This document shows, in pieces, positions 44,301-56,475 of a DNA stretch of 64,000 nt (the stretch's first letter is position 1; every line of letters starts with the position of its first letter). The notes beneath the pieces are model-generated. The model was not told the origin of the DNA. It saw only the letters and a list, made by a program, of their open reading frames with translations, and ran no database searches. Both the position numbers and the translations under genes were made by a program. This stretch comes from Sympetrum striolatum (taxonomy: Eukaryota > Arthropoda > Insecta > Odonata > Libellulidae), in the NCBI GenBank assembly GCA_947579665.1, contig CANPUZ010000064.1, forward strand, positions 248,001-312,000. Reading direction: 5' to 3'.

Positions 44301-45150
44301 AAATCCTTTGTACCTCAGGGAATGATCTAAATAAGGGCAAAGAAGAGGAAATTAGACAGAAAAGAAAATAATCTCATTCAATATCAAAATTCAATTAAAA
44401 TGACGAATTACAACAATCGAATCTAACTTTAATCTGTATGATTATTAAAAGATAATTATTTATCATAATATTTACGATTTATCCGGTCCCTTCTCTCTTA
44501 GAATCCTTACAGCATCCCTTAGAAATCCTTCGTTACCTCTAGGAATGATCTAAATAAGGGCAAAGAAGAGGAAATTAGACAGAAAAGAAAATAATCTCAT
44601 TATATATCAAAATTCAATAAAAATGACGAATTACAACAATCGAATCTAACTTTAATCTGTATGATTATTATAAGATACTTATTTATCATAATATTTACGA
44701 TTTATCCGGTCCCTTCTCTCTTAGAATCCATACAGCATCCCTTAGAAATCCTTCGTTACCTCAGGGAATGATCTGAATAAGGGCAAAGAAGAGGAAATTA
44801 GACAGAAAAGAAAATAATCTCATTCAATATCAAAATTCAATTAAAATGACGAATTACAACAATCGAATCTAACTTTAATCTGCATGATTAATATAAGATA
44901 CTTGTTTATCATAATATTTACGATTTATCCGGTCCCTTCTCTCTTAGAATCCTTACAGCATCCCATAGAAATCCTTCGTTACCTCATGGAATGATCTGAA
45001 TAAGGGCAAAGAAGAGGAAATTAGACAGAAAAGAAAATAATCTCATTATATATCAAAATTCAATAAAAATGACGAATTACAACAATCGAATCTAACTTTA
45101 ATCTGTATGATTATTAAAAGATACTTATTTATTATAATATTTACGATTTA
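41366..45150 (+). repeat. Domain B HOR unit 4 (17 monomers, 3785 bp)
   Basis: A full-length unit. It carries a few private changes, for example gaatgacct (about 41876), ctttgtgact (about 42975) and atcctgtccc (about 43370). After 45151 a partial fifth unit runs to about 46.84 kb, where the order switches to domain C types at taatctctatg. Confidence 0.85.
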
Positions 45151-46960
45151 TGCGGTCCCTTCTCTTTTGGAATCCTTACAGCATCCCTTAAAAATCCTTC
45201 GTTACCTCAGGGAATGATCTGAATAAGGGCAAAGAAGAGGAAATTAGACAGAAAAGAAAATAATCTCATTCAATATCAAAATTCAATTATAATGACGAAT
45301 TACAACAATCGAATCTAACTTTAATCTATATGATTACTATAAGATATATATTTATCATAATATTTACGATTTATCCGGTCCCTTCTCTCTTAGAATCCTT
45401 ACAGCATCCTTTAGAAATCCTTCGTTACCTCATGGAATGATCTAAATATGGGCAAAGAAGAGGAAATTAGACAGAAAAGATAATAATCTCATTCAATAAC
45501 AAAATTCAATTAAATTGACGAATTACAACAATCGAATCTAACTTCAATCTGTATAATTATTAAAAGATACTTATTTATCATAATATTTACGATTTATCCG
45601 GTCCCTTTTCTCTTAGAATCCTTACAGCATCCCTTAGAAATCCTTCGTAACCTCAGGGAATGATCTAAATAAGGGCAAAGAAGAGGAAATTAGACAGAAA
45701 AGAAAATAATCTCATATATATCAAAATTCAATAAAAATGACGAATTACAACAATCGAATCTAACTTTAATCTGTATGATTATTATTAGATACTTATTTAT
45801 CATAATATTTACGATTTATCCGGTCCCTTCTCTCTTAGAATCCATACAGCATCCCTTAGAAATCCTTCGTTACCTCAGGGAATGATCTGAATAAGGGCAA
45901 AGAAGAGGAAATTAGACAGAAAAGAAAAAATCTCATTCAATATCAAAATTCAATTAAAATGACGAATTACAACAATCGAATCTAACTTTAATCTGTATGA
46001 TTAATATAAGATACTTGTTTATCATAATATTTACGATTTATCCGGTCCCTTCTCTCTTAGAATCCTTACAGCATCCCTTAGAAATCCTTCGTTACCTCAG
46101 GGAATGATCTGAATAAGGGCAAAGAAGAGGAAATTAGACAGAAAAGAAAATAATCTCATTCAATATCAAAATTCAATTAAAATGACGAATTACAACAATC
46201 GAATCTAACTTTAATCTGTATGATTAATATAAGATACTTGTTTATCATAATATTTACGATTTATCCGGTCCCTTCTCTCTTAGAATCCTTACAGCATCCC
46301 TTGGAAATCCTTCGTTACCTCAGGGAATGATCTAAATAAGGGCAAAGAAGAGGAAATTAGACAGAAAAGAAAATAATCTCATTCAATATCAAAATTCATT
46401 AAAAATGAGGAATTACATTAATCGAATCTAACTTTAATCTGTATGATTATTATAAGATACTTATTTATCATAATTTTTACGATTTATCCGGTCCCTTCTC
46501 TCTTAGAATCCTTACAGCATCCCTTAGAAATCCTTCGTTACCTCAGGGAATGATCTGAATGAGGGCAATGAAGAGGAAATTAGACAGAAAAGAAAATAAT
46601 CTCATTCAATATCAAAATTCAATAAAAATGACGAATTACAACAATCGAATCTAACATTAATCTGTATGATTATTATAAGATACTTATTTATCATAATATT
46701 TACGATTTATCCGGTCCCTTCTCTCTTAGAATCCTTACAGCATCCCTTAGAAATCCTTTGTACCTCAGGGAATGATCTAAATAAGGGCAAAGAAGAGGAA
46801 ATTAGACAGAAAAGAAAATAATCTCATTCAATATCAAAATTCAATAAAAATGACGAATTACAACAATCGAATCTAACTTTAATCTCTATGATTATTATAA
46901 GATACTTGTTTATCATAATATTTACGATTTATCCGGTCCCTTCTCTCTTAGAATCCATAC

Positions 46961-49900
46961 AGCATTCCTTAGAAATCCTTCGTTACCTGAGGGAATGATC
47001 TGAATAAGGGTAAAGAAGAGGAAATTTGACAGAAAAGAAAATAATCTCATTCAATATAAAAAATTCAATTAAAATGACGAATTACAACAATCGAATCTAA
47101 CTTTAATCTGTATGATTAATATAAGATACTTGTTTATCATAATATTTACGATTTATCCGGTCCCTTCTCTCTTAGAATCCTTACAGCATCCCTTAGAAAT
47201 CTTTCGTTACCTCAGGGAATGATCTAAATAAGGGCAAAGAAGAGGAAATTAGACAGAAAAGAAAATTATCTCATTCAATATCGAAATTCAATATAAATGA
47301 CGAATTACATCTATCGAATCTAACTTTAATCTATATGATTATTATAAGATACATATTTATCATAATATTTACGATTTATCCGGTCCCTTCTCTCTTAGAA
47401 TACTTACAGTATCCCTTAAAATTCCTTCGTAACCTCAGGGAATGATCTGAATAAGGGCATAGAAGAGGAAATTAGACAGAAAAGAAAATAATCTCATTCA
47501 ATATCGAAATTCAATTAAAATGACGAATTACAACAATCGAATCTAACTTTAATCTCTATGATTATTATAAGATACATATTTATCATAATATTTACGATTA
47601 ATCCGGTCCCTCCTCTCTTAGAATCCTTACAGCATCCCTTAGAAATCCTTCGTTACCTCAGGGAATGATCTGAATAAGGGCAAAGAAGAGGAAATTAGAC
47701 AGAAAAGAAAATAATCTCATTCAATATCTAAATTCAATTAAAATGACCAATTACAACAATCGAATCTAACTTTAATCTATATGATTATTATAAGATACTT
47801 ATTTATCATAATATTGACGATTTATCCGGTCCCTTCTCTCTTAGAATCCTTACAGCATCCCTTAGAAATCCTTCGTTACCTCAGGGAATGATCTAAATAA
47901 GGGCAAAGAAGAGGAAATTAGACAGAAAAGAAAATAATCTCATTCAATATCAAAATTCAATTAAAATGACGAATTACAACAATCAAATCTAACTTTAATC
48001 TATATGATTATTATAAGATACTTATTTATCATAATATTTACGATTTATCCGGTCCCTTCTCTCTTAGAATCCTTACAGCATCCCTTAGAAATCCTTCGTT
48101 ACCTCAGGGAATGATCTGAATAAGGGCAAAGAAGAGGAAATTAGACAGAAAAGAAAATAATCTCATTCAATATCAAAATTCAATTATAATGACGAATTAC
48201 AACAATCGAATCTATCTTTAATCTATATGATTACTATAAGATACTTATTTATCATAATATTTACGATTTATCCGGTCCCTTCTCTCTTAGAATCCTTACA
48301 GCATCCTTTAGAAATCCTTCGTTACCTCATGGAATGATCTAAATATGGGCAAAGAAGAGGAAATTAGACAGAAAAGATAATAATCTCATTCAATAACAAA
48401 ATTCAATTAAAATGACGAATTACAACAATCGAATCTAACTTTAATCTGTATGATTATTAAAAGATACTTATTTATCATAATATTTACGATTTATCCGGTC
48501 CCTTCTCTCTTAGAATCCTTACAGCATCCCTTAGAAATCCTTCGTTACCTCAGGGAATGATCTAAATAAGGGGAAAGAAGAGGAAATTAGACAGAAAAGA
48601 AAATAATCTCATATATATCAAAATTCAATAAAAATGACGAATTACAACAATCGAATCTAACTTTAATCTGTATGATTATTATTAGATACTTATTTATCAT
48701 AATATTTACGATTTATCCGGTCCCTTCTCTCTTAGAATCCATACAGCATCCCTTAGAAATCCTTCGTTACCTCAGGGAATGATCTGAATAAGGGCAAAGA
48801 AGAGGAAATTAGACAGAAAAGAAAAAATCTCATTCAATATCAAAATTCAATTAAAATGACGAATTACAACAATCGAATCTAACTTTAATCTGTATGATTA
48901 ATATAAGATACTTGTTTATCATAATATTTACGATTTATCCGGTCCCTTCTCTCTTAGAATCCTTACAGCATCCCTTAGAAATCCTTCGTTACCTCAGGGA
49001 ATGATCTGAATAAGGGCAAAGAAGAGGAAATTAGACAGAAAAGAAAATAATCTCATTCAATATCAAAATTCAATTAAAATGACGAATTACAACAATCGAA
49101 TCTAACTTTAATCTGTATGATTAATATAAGATACTTGTTTATCATAATATTTACGATTTATCCGGTCCCCTCTCTCTTAGAATCCTTACTGCATCCCTTG
49201 GAAATCCTTCGTTACCTCAGGGAATGATCTAAATAAGGGCAAAGAAGAGGAAATTAGACAGAAAAGAAAATAATCTCATTCAATATCAAAATTCATTAAA
49301 AATGAGGAATTACATTAATCGAATCTAACTTTAATCTGTATGATTATTATAAGATACTTATTTATCATAATTTTTACGATTTATCCGGTCCCTTCTCTCT
49401 TAGAATCCTTACAGCATCCCTTAGAAATCCTTCGTTACCTCAGGGAATGATCTGAATAAGGGCAATGAAGAGGAAATTAGACAGAAAAGAAAATAATCTC
49501 ATTCAATAACAAAATTCAATAAAAATGACGAATTACAACAATCGAATCTAACTTTAATCTGTATGATTATTATAAGATACTTATTTATCATAATATTTAC
49601 GATTTATCCGGTCCCTTCTCTCTAAGAATCCTTAAAGCATCCCTTAGAAATACTTCGTTACCTAAGGGAATGATCTAAATAAGGGCAAAGAAGAGGAAAT
49701 TAGACAGAAAAGAAAATAATCTCATTCAATATCAAAATTCAATAAAAATGACGAATTACAACAATCGAATCTAAATTTAATCTATATGATTATTATAAGA
49801 TACTTATTTATCATAATATTTACGATTTATCCGGTCCCTTCTCTCTTAGAATCCTTACAGCATCCCTTAGAAATCCTTTGTACCTCAGGGAATGCTCTAA

Positions 49901-50079
49901 ATAAGGGCAAAGAACAGGAAATTAGACAGAAAAGAAAATAATCTCATTCAATATCAAAATTCAATAAAAATGACGAATTACAACAATCGAATCTAACTTT
50001 AATCTCTATGATTATTATAAGATACTTATTATCATAATATTTACGATTTATCCGGTCCCTTCTCTCTTAGAATCCATAC
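46961..50079 (+). repeat. Domain C unit 1 (14 monomers, 3119 bp)
   Basis: Both agcattcc (46961 to 50080) and gaatacttac (47401 to 50520) give 3119 bp. The unit includes a stretch (about 48.3-49.5 kb) with domain B types (ttttctc-like neighbours, catatatatc, gaaaaaatctc, cccttggaaat, tcattaaaaatgagg). Domain B and C types are therefore interleaved here. Confidence 0.8.
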
Positions 50080-53000
50080 AGCATTCCTTAGAAATCCTTC
50101 GTTACCTGAGGGAATGATCTGAATAAGGGTAAAGAAGAGGAAATTTGACAGAAAAGAAAATAATCTCATTCAATATAAAAAATTCAATTAAAATGACGAA
50201 TTACAACAATCGAATCTAACTTTAATCTGTATGATTAATATAAGATACTTGTTTATCATAATATTTACGATTTATCCGGTCCCTTCTCTCTTAGAATCCT
50301 TACAGCATCCCTTAGATATCTTTCGTTACCTCAGGGAATGATCTAAATAAGGGCAAAGAAGAGGAAATTAGACAGAAAAGAAAATTATCTCATTCAATAT
50401 CAAAATTCAATATAAATGACGAATTACATCTATCGAATCTAACTTTAATCTATATGATTATTATAAGATACTTATTTATCATAATATTTACGATTTATCC
50501 GGTCCCTTCTCTCTTAGAATACTTACAGTATCCCTTAAAATTCCTTCGTAACCTCAGGGAATGATCTGAATAAGGGCAAAGAAGAGGAAATTAGACAGAA
50601 AAGAAAATAATTTCATTCAATATCGAAATTCAATTAAAATGACGAATTACAACAATCGAATCTAACTTTAATCTCTATGATTATTATAAGATACATATTT
50701 ATCATAATATTTACGATTTATCCGGTCCCTTCTCTCTTAGAATCCATACAGCATCCCTTAAAATTCCTTCGCTACCCCAGGGAATGATCTGAATAAGGGC
50801 AAAGAAGAGGAAATTAGACAGAAAAGAAAATAATCTCATTCAATATCAAAATTCAATTAAAATGACGAATTACAACAATCGAATCTAACTTTAATCTATA
50901 TGATTATTATAAGATACTTATTTATCATAATATTTACGATAAATCCGGTCCCTCCTCTCTTAGAATCCTTACAGCATCCCTTAAAATTCCTTCGCTACCC
51001 CAGGGAATGATCTGAATAAGGGCAAAGAAGAGGAAATTAGACAGAAAAGAAAATAATCTCATTCAATATCAAAATTCAAATAAAATGACCAATTACAACA
51101 ATCGAATCTAACTTTAATCTATATGATTATTATAAGATACTTATTTATCATAATATTGACGATTTATCCGGTCCCTTCTCTCATAGAATCCTTACAGCAT
51201 CCCTTAGAAATCCTTCGTTACCTCAGGGAATGATCTAAATAAGGGCAAAGAAGAGGAAATTAGACAGAAAAGAAAATAATCTCATTCAATATCAAAATTC
51301 AATTAAAATGACGAATTACAACAATCAAATCTAACTTTAATCTTTATGATTATTATAAGATACTTATTTATCATAATATTGACGATTTATCCGGTCCATT
51401 CTCTCTAAGAATCCTTACAGCATCCCTTAGAAATCCTTCGTTACCTCAGGGAATGATCTAAATAAGGACAAAGAAGAGGAAATTAGACAGAAAAGAAAAT
51501 AATCTCATTCAATATCAAAATTCAATTAAAATGACGAATTACAACAATCGAATCTTACTTTAATCTATATGATTATTATAAGATACCTATTTATCATAAT
51601 ATTTACGATTTATCCGGTCCCTTCTCTCTTAGAATCCTTACAGCATCCCTTAGAAATCCTTCGTCACCACAGGGAATGATCTAAATAAGGGCAAAGAAGA
51701 GGAAATTAGACAGAAAAGAAAATAATCTCATTCAATATCAAAATTCAATTATAATGACGAATTAAAACAATCGAATCTAACTTTAATCTGTATGATTATT
51801 ATAAGATACTTATTTATCATAATATTTACGATTTATCCGGTCCCTTCTCTCTTAGAATCCTTACAGCATCCCTAAGAAATCCTTCGTTACGTCATGGAAT
51901 GATCTAAATATGGGCAAAGAAGAGGAAATTCGACAGAAAAGAAAATAATCTCATTCAATATCAAAATTCAATTAAAATGACGAATTACAACAATCGAATC
52001 TAACTTTAATCTGTATGATTAATATAAGATACTTGTTTATCATAATATTTACGATTTATCCGGTCCCTTCTCTCTTAGAATCCTTACAGCATCCCTTGGA
52101 AATCCTTCGTTACCTCAGGGAATGATCTAAATAGGGGTAAAGAAGAGGAAATTAGACAGAAAAGAAAATAATCTCATTCAATATCAAAATTCAATAAAAA
52201 TGAGGAATTACATTAATCGAATCTAACTTTAATCTGTATGATTATTATAAGATACTTATTTATCATAATTATTACGATTTATCCGGTCCCTTCTCTCTTA
52301 GAATCCTTACAGCATCCCTTAGAAATCCTTCGTTACCTCAGGGAATGATCTGAATAAGGGCAATGAAGAGGAAATTAGACAGAAAAGAAAATAATCTCAT
52401 TCAATATCAAAATTCAATAAAAATGACGAATTACAACAATCGAATCTAACTTTAATCTGTATGATTATTATAAGTTACTTATTTATCATAATATTTACGA
52501 TTTATCCGGTCCCTTCTCTCTAAGAACCCTTACAGCATCCCTTAGTAATACTTCGTTACCTAAGGGAATGATCTAAATAAGGGCAAAGAAGAGGAAATTA
52601 GACAGAAAAGAAAATAATCTCATTCAATATCAAAATTCAATAAAAATGACGAATTACAACAATCGAATCTAAATTTTATCTATATGATTATTATAAGATA
52701 CCTATTTATCATAATATTTACGATTTATCCGGTCCCTACTCTCTTAGAATCCTTACAGCATCCCTTAGAAATCCTTCGTCACCACAGGGAATGATCTAAA
52801 TAAGGGCAAAGAAGAGGAAATTAGACAGAAAAGAAAATAATCTCATTCAATATCAAAATTCAATTATAATGACGAATTAAAACAATCGAATCTAACTTTA
52901 ATCTATATGATTATTATATGATACTTATTTATCATAATATTTACGATTTATCCGGTCCCTTCTCTCTTAGAATCCTTACAGCATCCCTTAGAAATCCTTC

Positions 53001-54093
53001 GTTACCTCATGGAATGATCTAAATATGGGCAAAGAAGAGGAAATTAGACAGAAAAGAAAATAATCTCATTCAATATCAAAATTCAATTAAAATGACGAAT
53101 TACAACAATCGAATCTAACTTTAATCTGTATGATTATTAAAAGATACTTATTTATCATAATATTTACGATTTATCCGGTCCCTTCCCTCTTAGATCCCTT
53201 ACAGCATCCCTTAGAAATCCTTCGTTACCTCAGGGAATGATCTAAATAAGGGCAAAGAAGAGGAAATTAGACAGAAAAGAAAATAATCTCATTATATATC
53301 AAAATTCAATAAAAATGACGAATGACAACAATCGAATCTAACTTTAATCTGTATGATTATTATAAGATACTTATTTATCATAATATTTACGATTTATCCG
53401 GTCCCTTCTCTCTTAGAATCCATACAGCATCCCTTAGAAATCCTTCGTTACCTCAGGGTATGATCTGAATAAGGGCAAAGAAGAGGAAATTAGACAGAAA
53501 AGATAATAATCTCATTCAATAACAAAATTCAATTAAAATGACGAATTACAACAATCGAATCTAACTTTAATCTGTATGATTACTAAAAGATACTTATTTA
53601 TCATAATATTTACGATTTATCCGGTCCCTTCTCTCTTAGAATCCTTACAGCATCCCTTAGAAATCCTTCGTTACCTCAGGGAATGATCTAAATAAGGGCA
53701 AAGAAGAGGAAATTAGACAGAAAAGAAAACAATCTCATTCAATATCAAAATTCAATAAAAATGACGAATTACAACAATCGAATCTAAATTTAATCTATAT
53801 GATTATTATAAGATACTTATTTATCATAATATTTACGATTTATCCGGTCCCTTCTCTCTTAGAATCCTTACAGCATCCCTTAGAAATCCTTTGTACCTCA
53901 GGGAATGATCTAAATAAGGGCATAGAACAGGAAATTAGACAGAAAAGAAAATAATCTCATTCAATATCAAAATTCAATAAAAATGACGAATTACAACAAT
54001 CGAATCTAACTTTAATCTCTACGATTATTATAAGATACTTATTTATCATAATATTTACGATTTATCCGGTCCCTTCTCTCTTAGAATCCATAC
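50080..54093 (+). repeat. Domain C unit 2 (18 monomers, 4014 bp)
   Basis: It starts like unit 1 (aatataaaaaattc, acatctatcg, acagtatccc). It then differs, with monomers carrying aatattgacg, cgtcaccacaggg (twice, about 51664 and 52779), gacgaattaaaac and a near-copy of the tgaggaattacatt monomer (about 52200). Confidence 0.8.
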
Positions 54094-55323
54094 AGTTTTC
54101 CTTAGAAATCCTTCGTTACCTGAGGGAATGATCTGAATAAGGGTAAAGAAGAGGAAATTTGACAGAAAAGAAAATAATCTCATTCAATATAAAAAATTCA
54201 ATTAAAATGACGAATTACAACAATCGAATCTAACTTTAATCTGTATGATTAATATAAGATACTTGTTTATCATAATATTTACGATTTATCCGGTCCCTTC
54301 TCTCTTAGAATCCTTACAGCATCCCTTAGAAATCTTTCGTTACCTCAGGGAATGATCTAAATAAGGGCTAAGAAGAGGAAATTAGACAGTAAAGAAAATT
54401 ATCTCATTCAATATCAAAATTCAATATAAATGCAGAATTACATCTATCGAATCTAACTTTAATCTATATGATTATTATAAGATACTTATTTATCATAATA
54501 TTTACGATTTATCCGGTCCCTTCTCTCTTAGAATACTTACAGTATCCCTTAAAATTCCTTCGTAACCTCAGGGAATGATCTGAATAAGGGCAAAGAAGAG
54601 GAAATTAGACAGAAAAGAAAATAATTTCATTCAATATCGAAATTCAATTAAAATGACGAATTACAACAATCGAATCTAACTTTAATCTCTATGATTATTA
54701 TAAGATACATATTTATCATAATATTTACGATTTATCCGGTCCCTTCTCTCTTAGAATCCATACAGCATCCCTTAAAATTCCTTCGCTACCCCAGGGAATG
54801 ATCTGAATAAGGGCAAAGAAGAGGAAATTAGACAGAAAAGAAAATAATCTCATTCAATATCAAAATTCAATTAAAATGACGAATTACAACAATCGAATCT
54901 AACTTTAATCTATATGATTATTATATGATACTTATTTATCATAATATTTACGATTTATCCGGTCCCTTCTCTCTTAGAATCCTTACAGCATCCCTTAGAA
55001 ATCCTTCGTTACCTCATGGAATGATCTAAATATGGGCAAAGAAGAGGAAATTAGACAGAAAAGAAAATAATCTCATTCAATATCAAAATTCAATTAAAAT
55101 GACGAATTACAACAATCGAATCTAACTTTAATCTGTATGATTATTAAAAGATACTTATTTATCATAATATTTACGATTTATCCGGTCCCTTCTCTCTTAG
55201 ATCCCTTACAGCATCCCTTAGAAATCCTTCGTTACCTCAGGGAATGATCTAAATAAGGGCAAAGAAGAGGAAATTAGACAGAAAAGAAAATAATCTCATT
55301 ATATATCAAAATTCAATAAAAAT
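54094..55323 (+). repeat. Domain C transition monomers
   Basis: About five and a half monomers that repeat the start of the previous units (aatataaaaaattc, acatctatcg with tgcagaatt, acagtatccc, taatctctatg). They then switch near 54.9 kb to the ctcatgg and attaaaag types that lead into the 21-monomer unit. The gacgaatgac monomer at 53317 recurs 2007 bp (9 monomers) later at 55324. Confidence 0.7.
55004..55020 (+). other. CENP-B-box-like motif, disrupted form (ctcatgg)
   Basis: At the same monomer position the sequence is CTTCGTTACCTCATGGA, so the GGG half becomes TGG. This form is not random. It is usually linked to gatctaaatatggg just downstream and recurs at fixed places in the HORs (for example 7341, 9125, 17368, 22491, 28506, 33410, 37190, 41645 and 55013 regions). 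Monomers with and without the intact motif therefore alternate in a pattern. Confidence 0.5.
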
Positions 55324-55727
55324 GACGAATGACAACAATCGAATCTAACTTTAATCTGTATGATTATTATAAGATACTTATTTATCATAATATTTACGAT
55401 TTATCCGGTCCCTTCTCTCTTAGAATCCATACAGTATCCCTTAGAAATCCTTCGTTACCTCAGGGTATGATCTGAATAAGGGCAAAGAAGAGGAAATTAG
55501 ACAGAAAAGATAATAATCTCATTCAATAACAAAATTCAATTAAAATGACGAATTACAACAATCGAATCTAACTTTAATCTGTATGATTATTAAAAGATAC
55601 TTATTTATCATAATATTTACGATTTATCCGGTCCCTTCTCTCTTAGAATCCTTACAGCATCCCTTAGAAATCCTTCGTTACCTCAGGGAATGATCTAAAT
55701 AAGGGCAAAGAAGAGGAAATTAGACAG

Positions 55728-55768
55728 AAAAGAAAATAATCTCATTCAATATCAAAATTCAATTAAAA
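55728..55768. other. Helically phased A-tracts across the monomer junction
   Basis: A4 tracts begin at 55733, 55754 and 55765. The spacings of 21 and 11 bp are close to two and one helical turns. A further A4 at 55728 is out of phase by half a turn. The tracts sit at the end of one monomer (agaaaagaaaat) and the start of the next (tcaaaattcaattaaaatg), and recur in nearly every copy. In-phase A-tracts are known to bend DNA, and sequence-directed curvature is common in satellites. Confidence 0.5.
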
Positions 55769-55864
55769 TGACGAATTACAACAATCGAATCTAACTTTAA
55801 TCTGTATGATTATTAAAAGATACTTATTTATCATAATATTTACGATTTATCCGGTCCCTTCTCT

Positions 55865-55900
55865 CTTAGAATCCTTACAGCATCCCTTAGAAATCCTTCG
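55865..55900 (+). repeat. Internal direct repeat with 21-bp spacing
   Basis: CTTAGAATCCTTAC starts at 55865 and a similar CTTAGAAATCCTTCG starts at 55886, exactly 21 bp later, or two helical turns. The second copy runs into the CENP-B-box-like motif. This may be a remnant of a shorter ancestral repeat inside the 223-bp unit. The rest of the monomer shows no clear sub-periodicity. Confidence 0.45.
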
Positions 55901-55912
55901 TTACCTCAGGGA
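55896..55912 (+). other. CENP-B-box-like 17-bp motif (reference copy, present in most monomers)
   Basis: The 17 bases CTTCGTTACCTCAGGGA occupy this position. The mammalian CENP-B box core is nTTCGnnnnAnnCGGGn. Aligned without gaps, TTCG (4 of 4) and GGG (3 of 3) match at exactly the right spacing. The central A and the C before GGG do not match (C and A instead), so 7 of 9 core positions agree. The left half, TTCGTT, also equals the common alpha-satellite form. CENP-B descends from a pogo-like transposase and binds this box in mammalian centromeres. Similar motifs have been reported in satellites of other animals, mostly without proof of binding. The two core mismatches mean that binding by a mammalian-type CENP-B cannot be assumed. 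Confidence 0.45.
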
Positions 55913-55929
55913 ATGATCTAAATAAGGGC

Positions 55930-55959
55930 AAAGAAGAGGAAATTAGACAGAAAAGAAAA
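55930..55959 (+). other. Purine-rich segment in monomer 3' part
   Basis: Two purine-only runs of 13 bases (55930-55942) and 11 bases (55949-55959) are separated by ttagac. The segment is preserved array-wide with few changes (gaggtaatt, gaggcaatt, gagggaatt, aggcagaaaaaaaa). The array as a whole is strand-asymmetric: this part is purine-rich on the + strand, while the stretch cccttctctctt further upstream is pyrimidine-rich. It is listed as a compositional feature only. Confidence 0.5.
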
Positions 55960-56026
55960 TAATCTCATATATATCAAAATTCAATAAAAATGACGAATTA
56001 CAACAATCGAATCTAACTTTAATCTG

Positions 56027-56057
56027 TATGATTATTATAAGATACTTATTTATCATA
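56027..56057. other. Imperfect dyad in monomer centre
   Basis: Left arm TATGATTATTATAAG and right arm CTTATTTATCATA flank the three bases ATA. Pairing would give a 6-bp outer stem (TATGAT/ATCATA), a small internal loop, and a 5-bp inner stem (ATAAG/CTTAT). The outer arms are kept in almost all monomers. The inner part varies by monomer type: attaatataag is nearly always paired with cttgttt, which replaces a T-A by a T-G apposition, and attaaaag weakens the inner stem. Short dyads able to form non-B structures have been proposed as a feature of centromeric satellites. A function here is inference. Confidence 0.4.
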
Positions 56058-56475
56058 ATATTTACGATTTATCCGGTCCCTTCTCTCTAAGAATCCTTAC
56101 AGCATCCCTTAAAAATCCTTCGTTACCTCAGGGAATGATCTAAATAAGGGCAAAGAAGAGGAAATTAGACAGAAAAGAAAATAATCTCATTCAATATCAA
56201 AATTCAATTAAAATGACGAATTACAACAATCGAATCTAACTTTAATCTGTATGATTATTAAAAGATACTTATTTATCATAATATTTACGATTTATCCGGT
56301 CCCTTCTCTCTTAGAATCCTTACAGCATCCCTTAGAAATCCTTCGTTACCTCAGGGAATGATCTAAATAAGGGCAAAGAAGAGGAAATTAGACAGAAAAG
56401 AAAATAATCTCATATATATCAAAATTCAATAAAAATGACGAATTACAACAATCGAATCTAACTTTAATCTATATG

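Larger units (their letters stand above)
27560..46840 (+). repeat. Domain B: 17-monomer HOR array (3785 bp period)
   Basis: Three independent markers give the same spacing. The tgcggtcc monomer starts at 29344, 33129, 37804, 41366 and 45151. The ttttctctta monomer is at 29801, 33586, 38261, 41823 and 45608. Both give 3785, 4675, 3562 and 3785 bp. The basic unit is 17 monomers; 4675 bp is 17 plus a net 4, and 3562 bp is 17 minus 1. The third marker, ataatttttacg (30661, 31996, 34446, 35781, 39121, 42683, 44018 and 46468), shows the inner 1335-bp duplication. This is the most homogeneous part of the window, and copies differ by only scattered bases. Confidence 0.9.
55738..55960 (+). repeat. Reference monomer (223 bp, near consensus)
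   Basis: This copy runs from one aatctcatt to the next and is exactly 223 bp. It agrees with the commonest base at nearly every position in the window, so it is a convenient coordinate frame. It holds 39 C and 27 G (29.6% G+C) and five CpG sites (in gacgaa, atcgaa, tacgat, tccggt and ttcgtt). Main segments in order: an AT-rich A-tract region; a middle dyad around gatactta; a pyrimidine-rich stretch (cccttctctctt); a CENP-B-box-like motif; and a purine-rich 3' third. Monomer types are told apart mainly in the dyad region (attattataag, attaaaag, attaatataag, attactataag, attcttaaaag) and around the ctcaggg/ctcatgg position. Confidence 0.95.
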
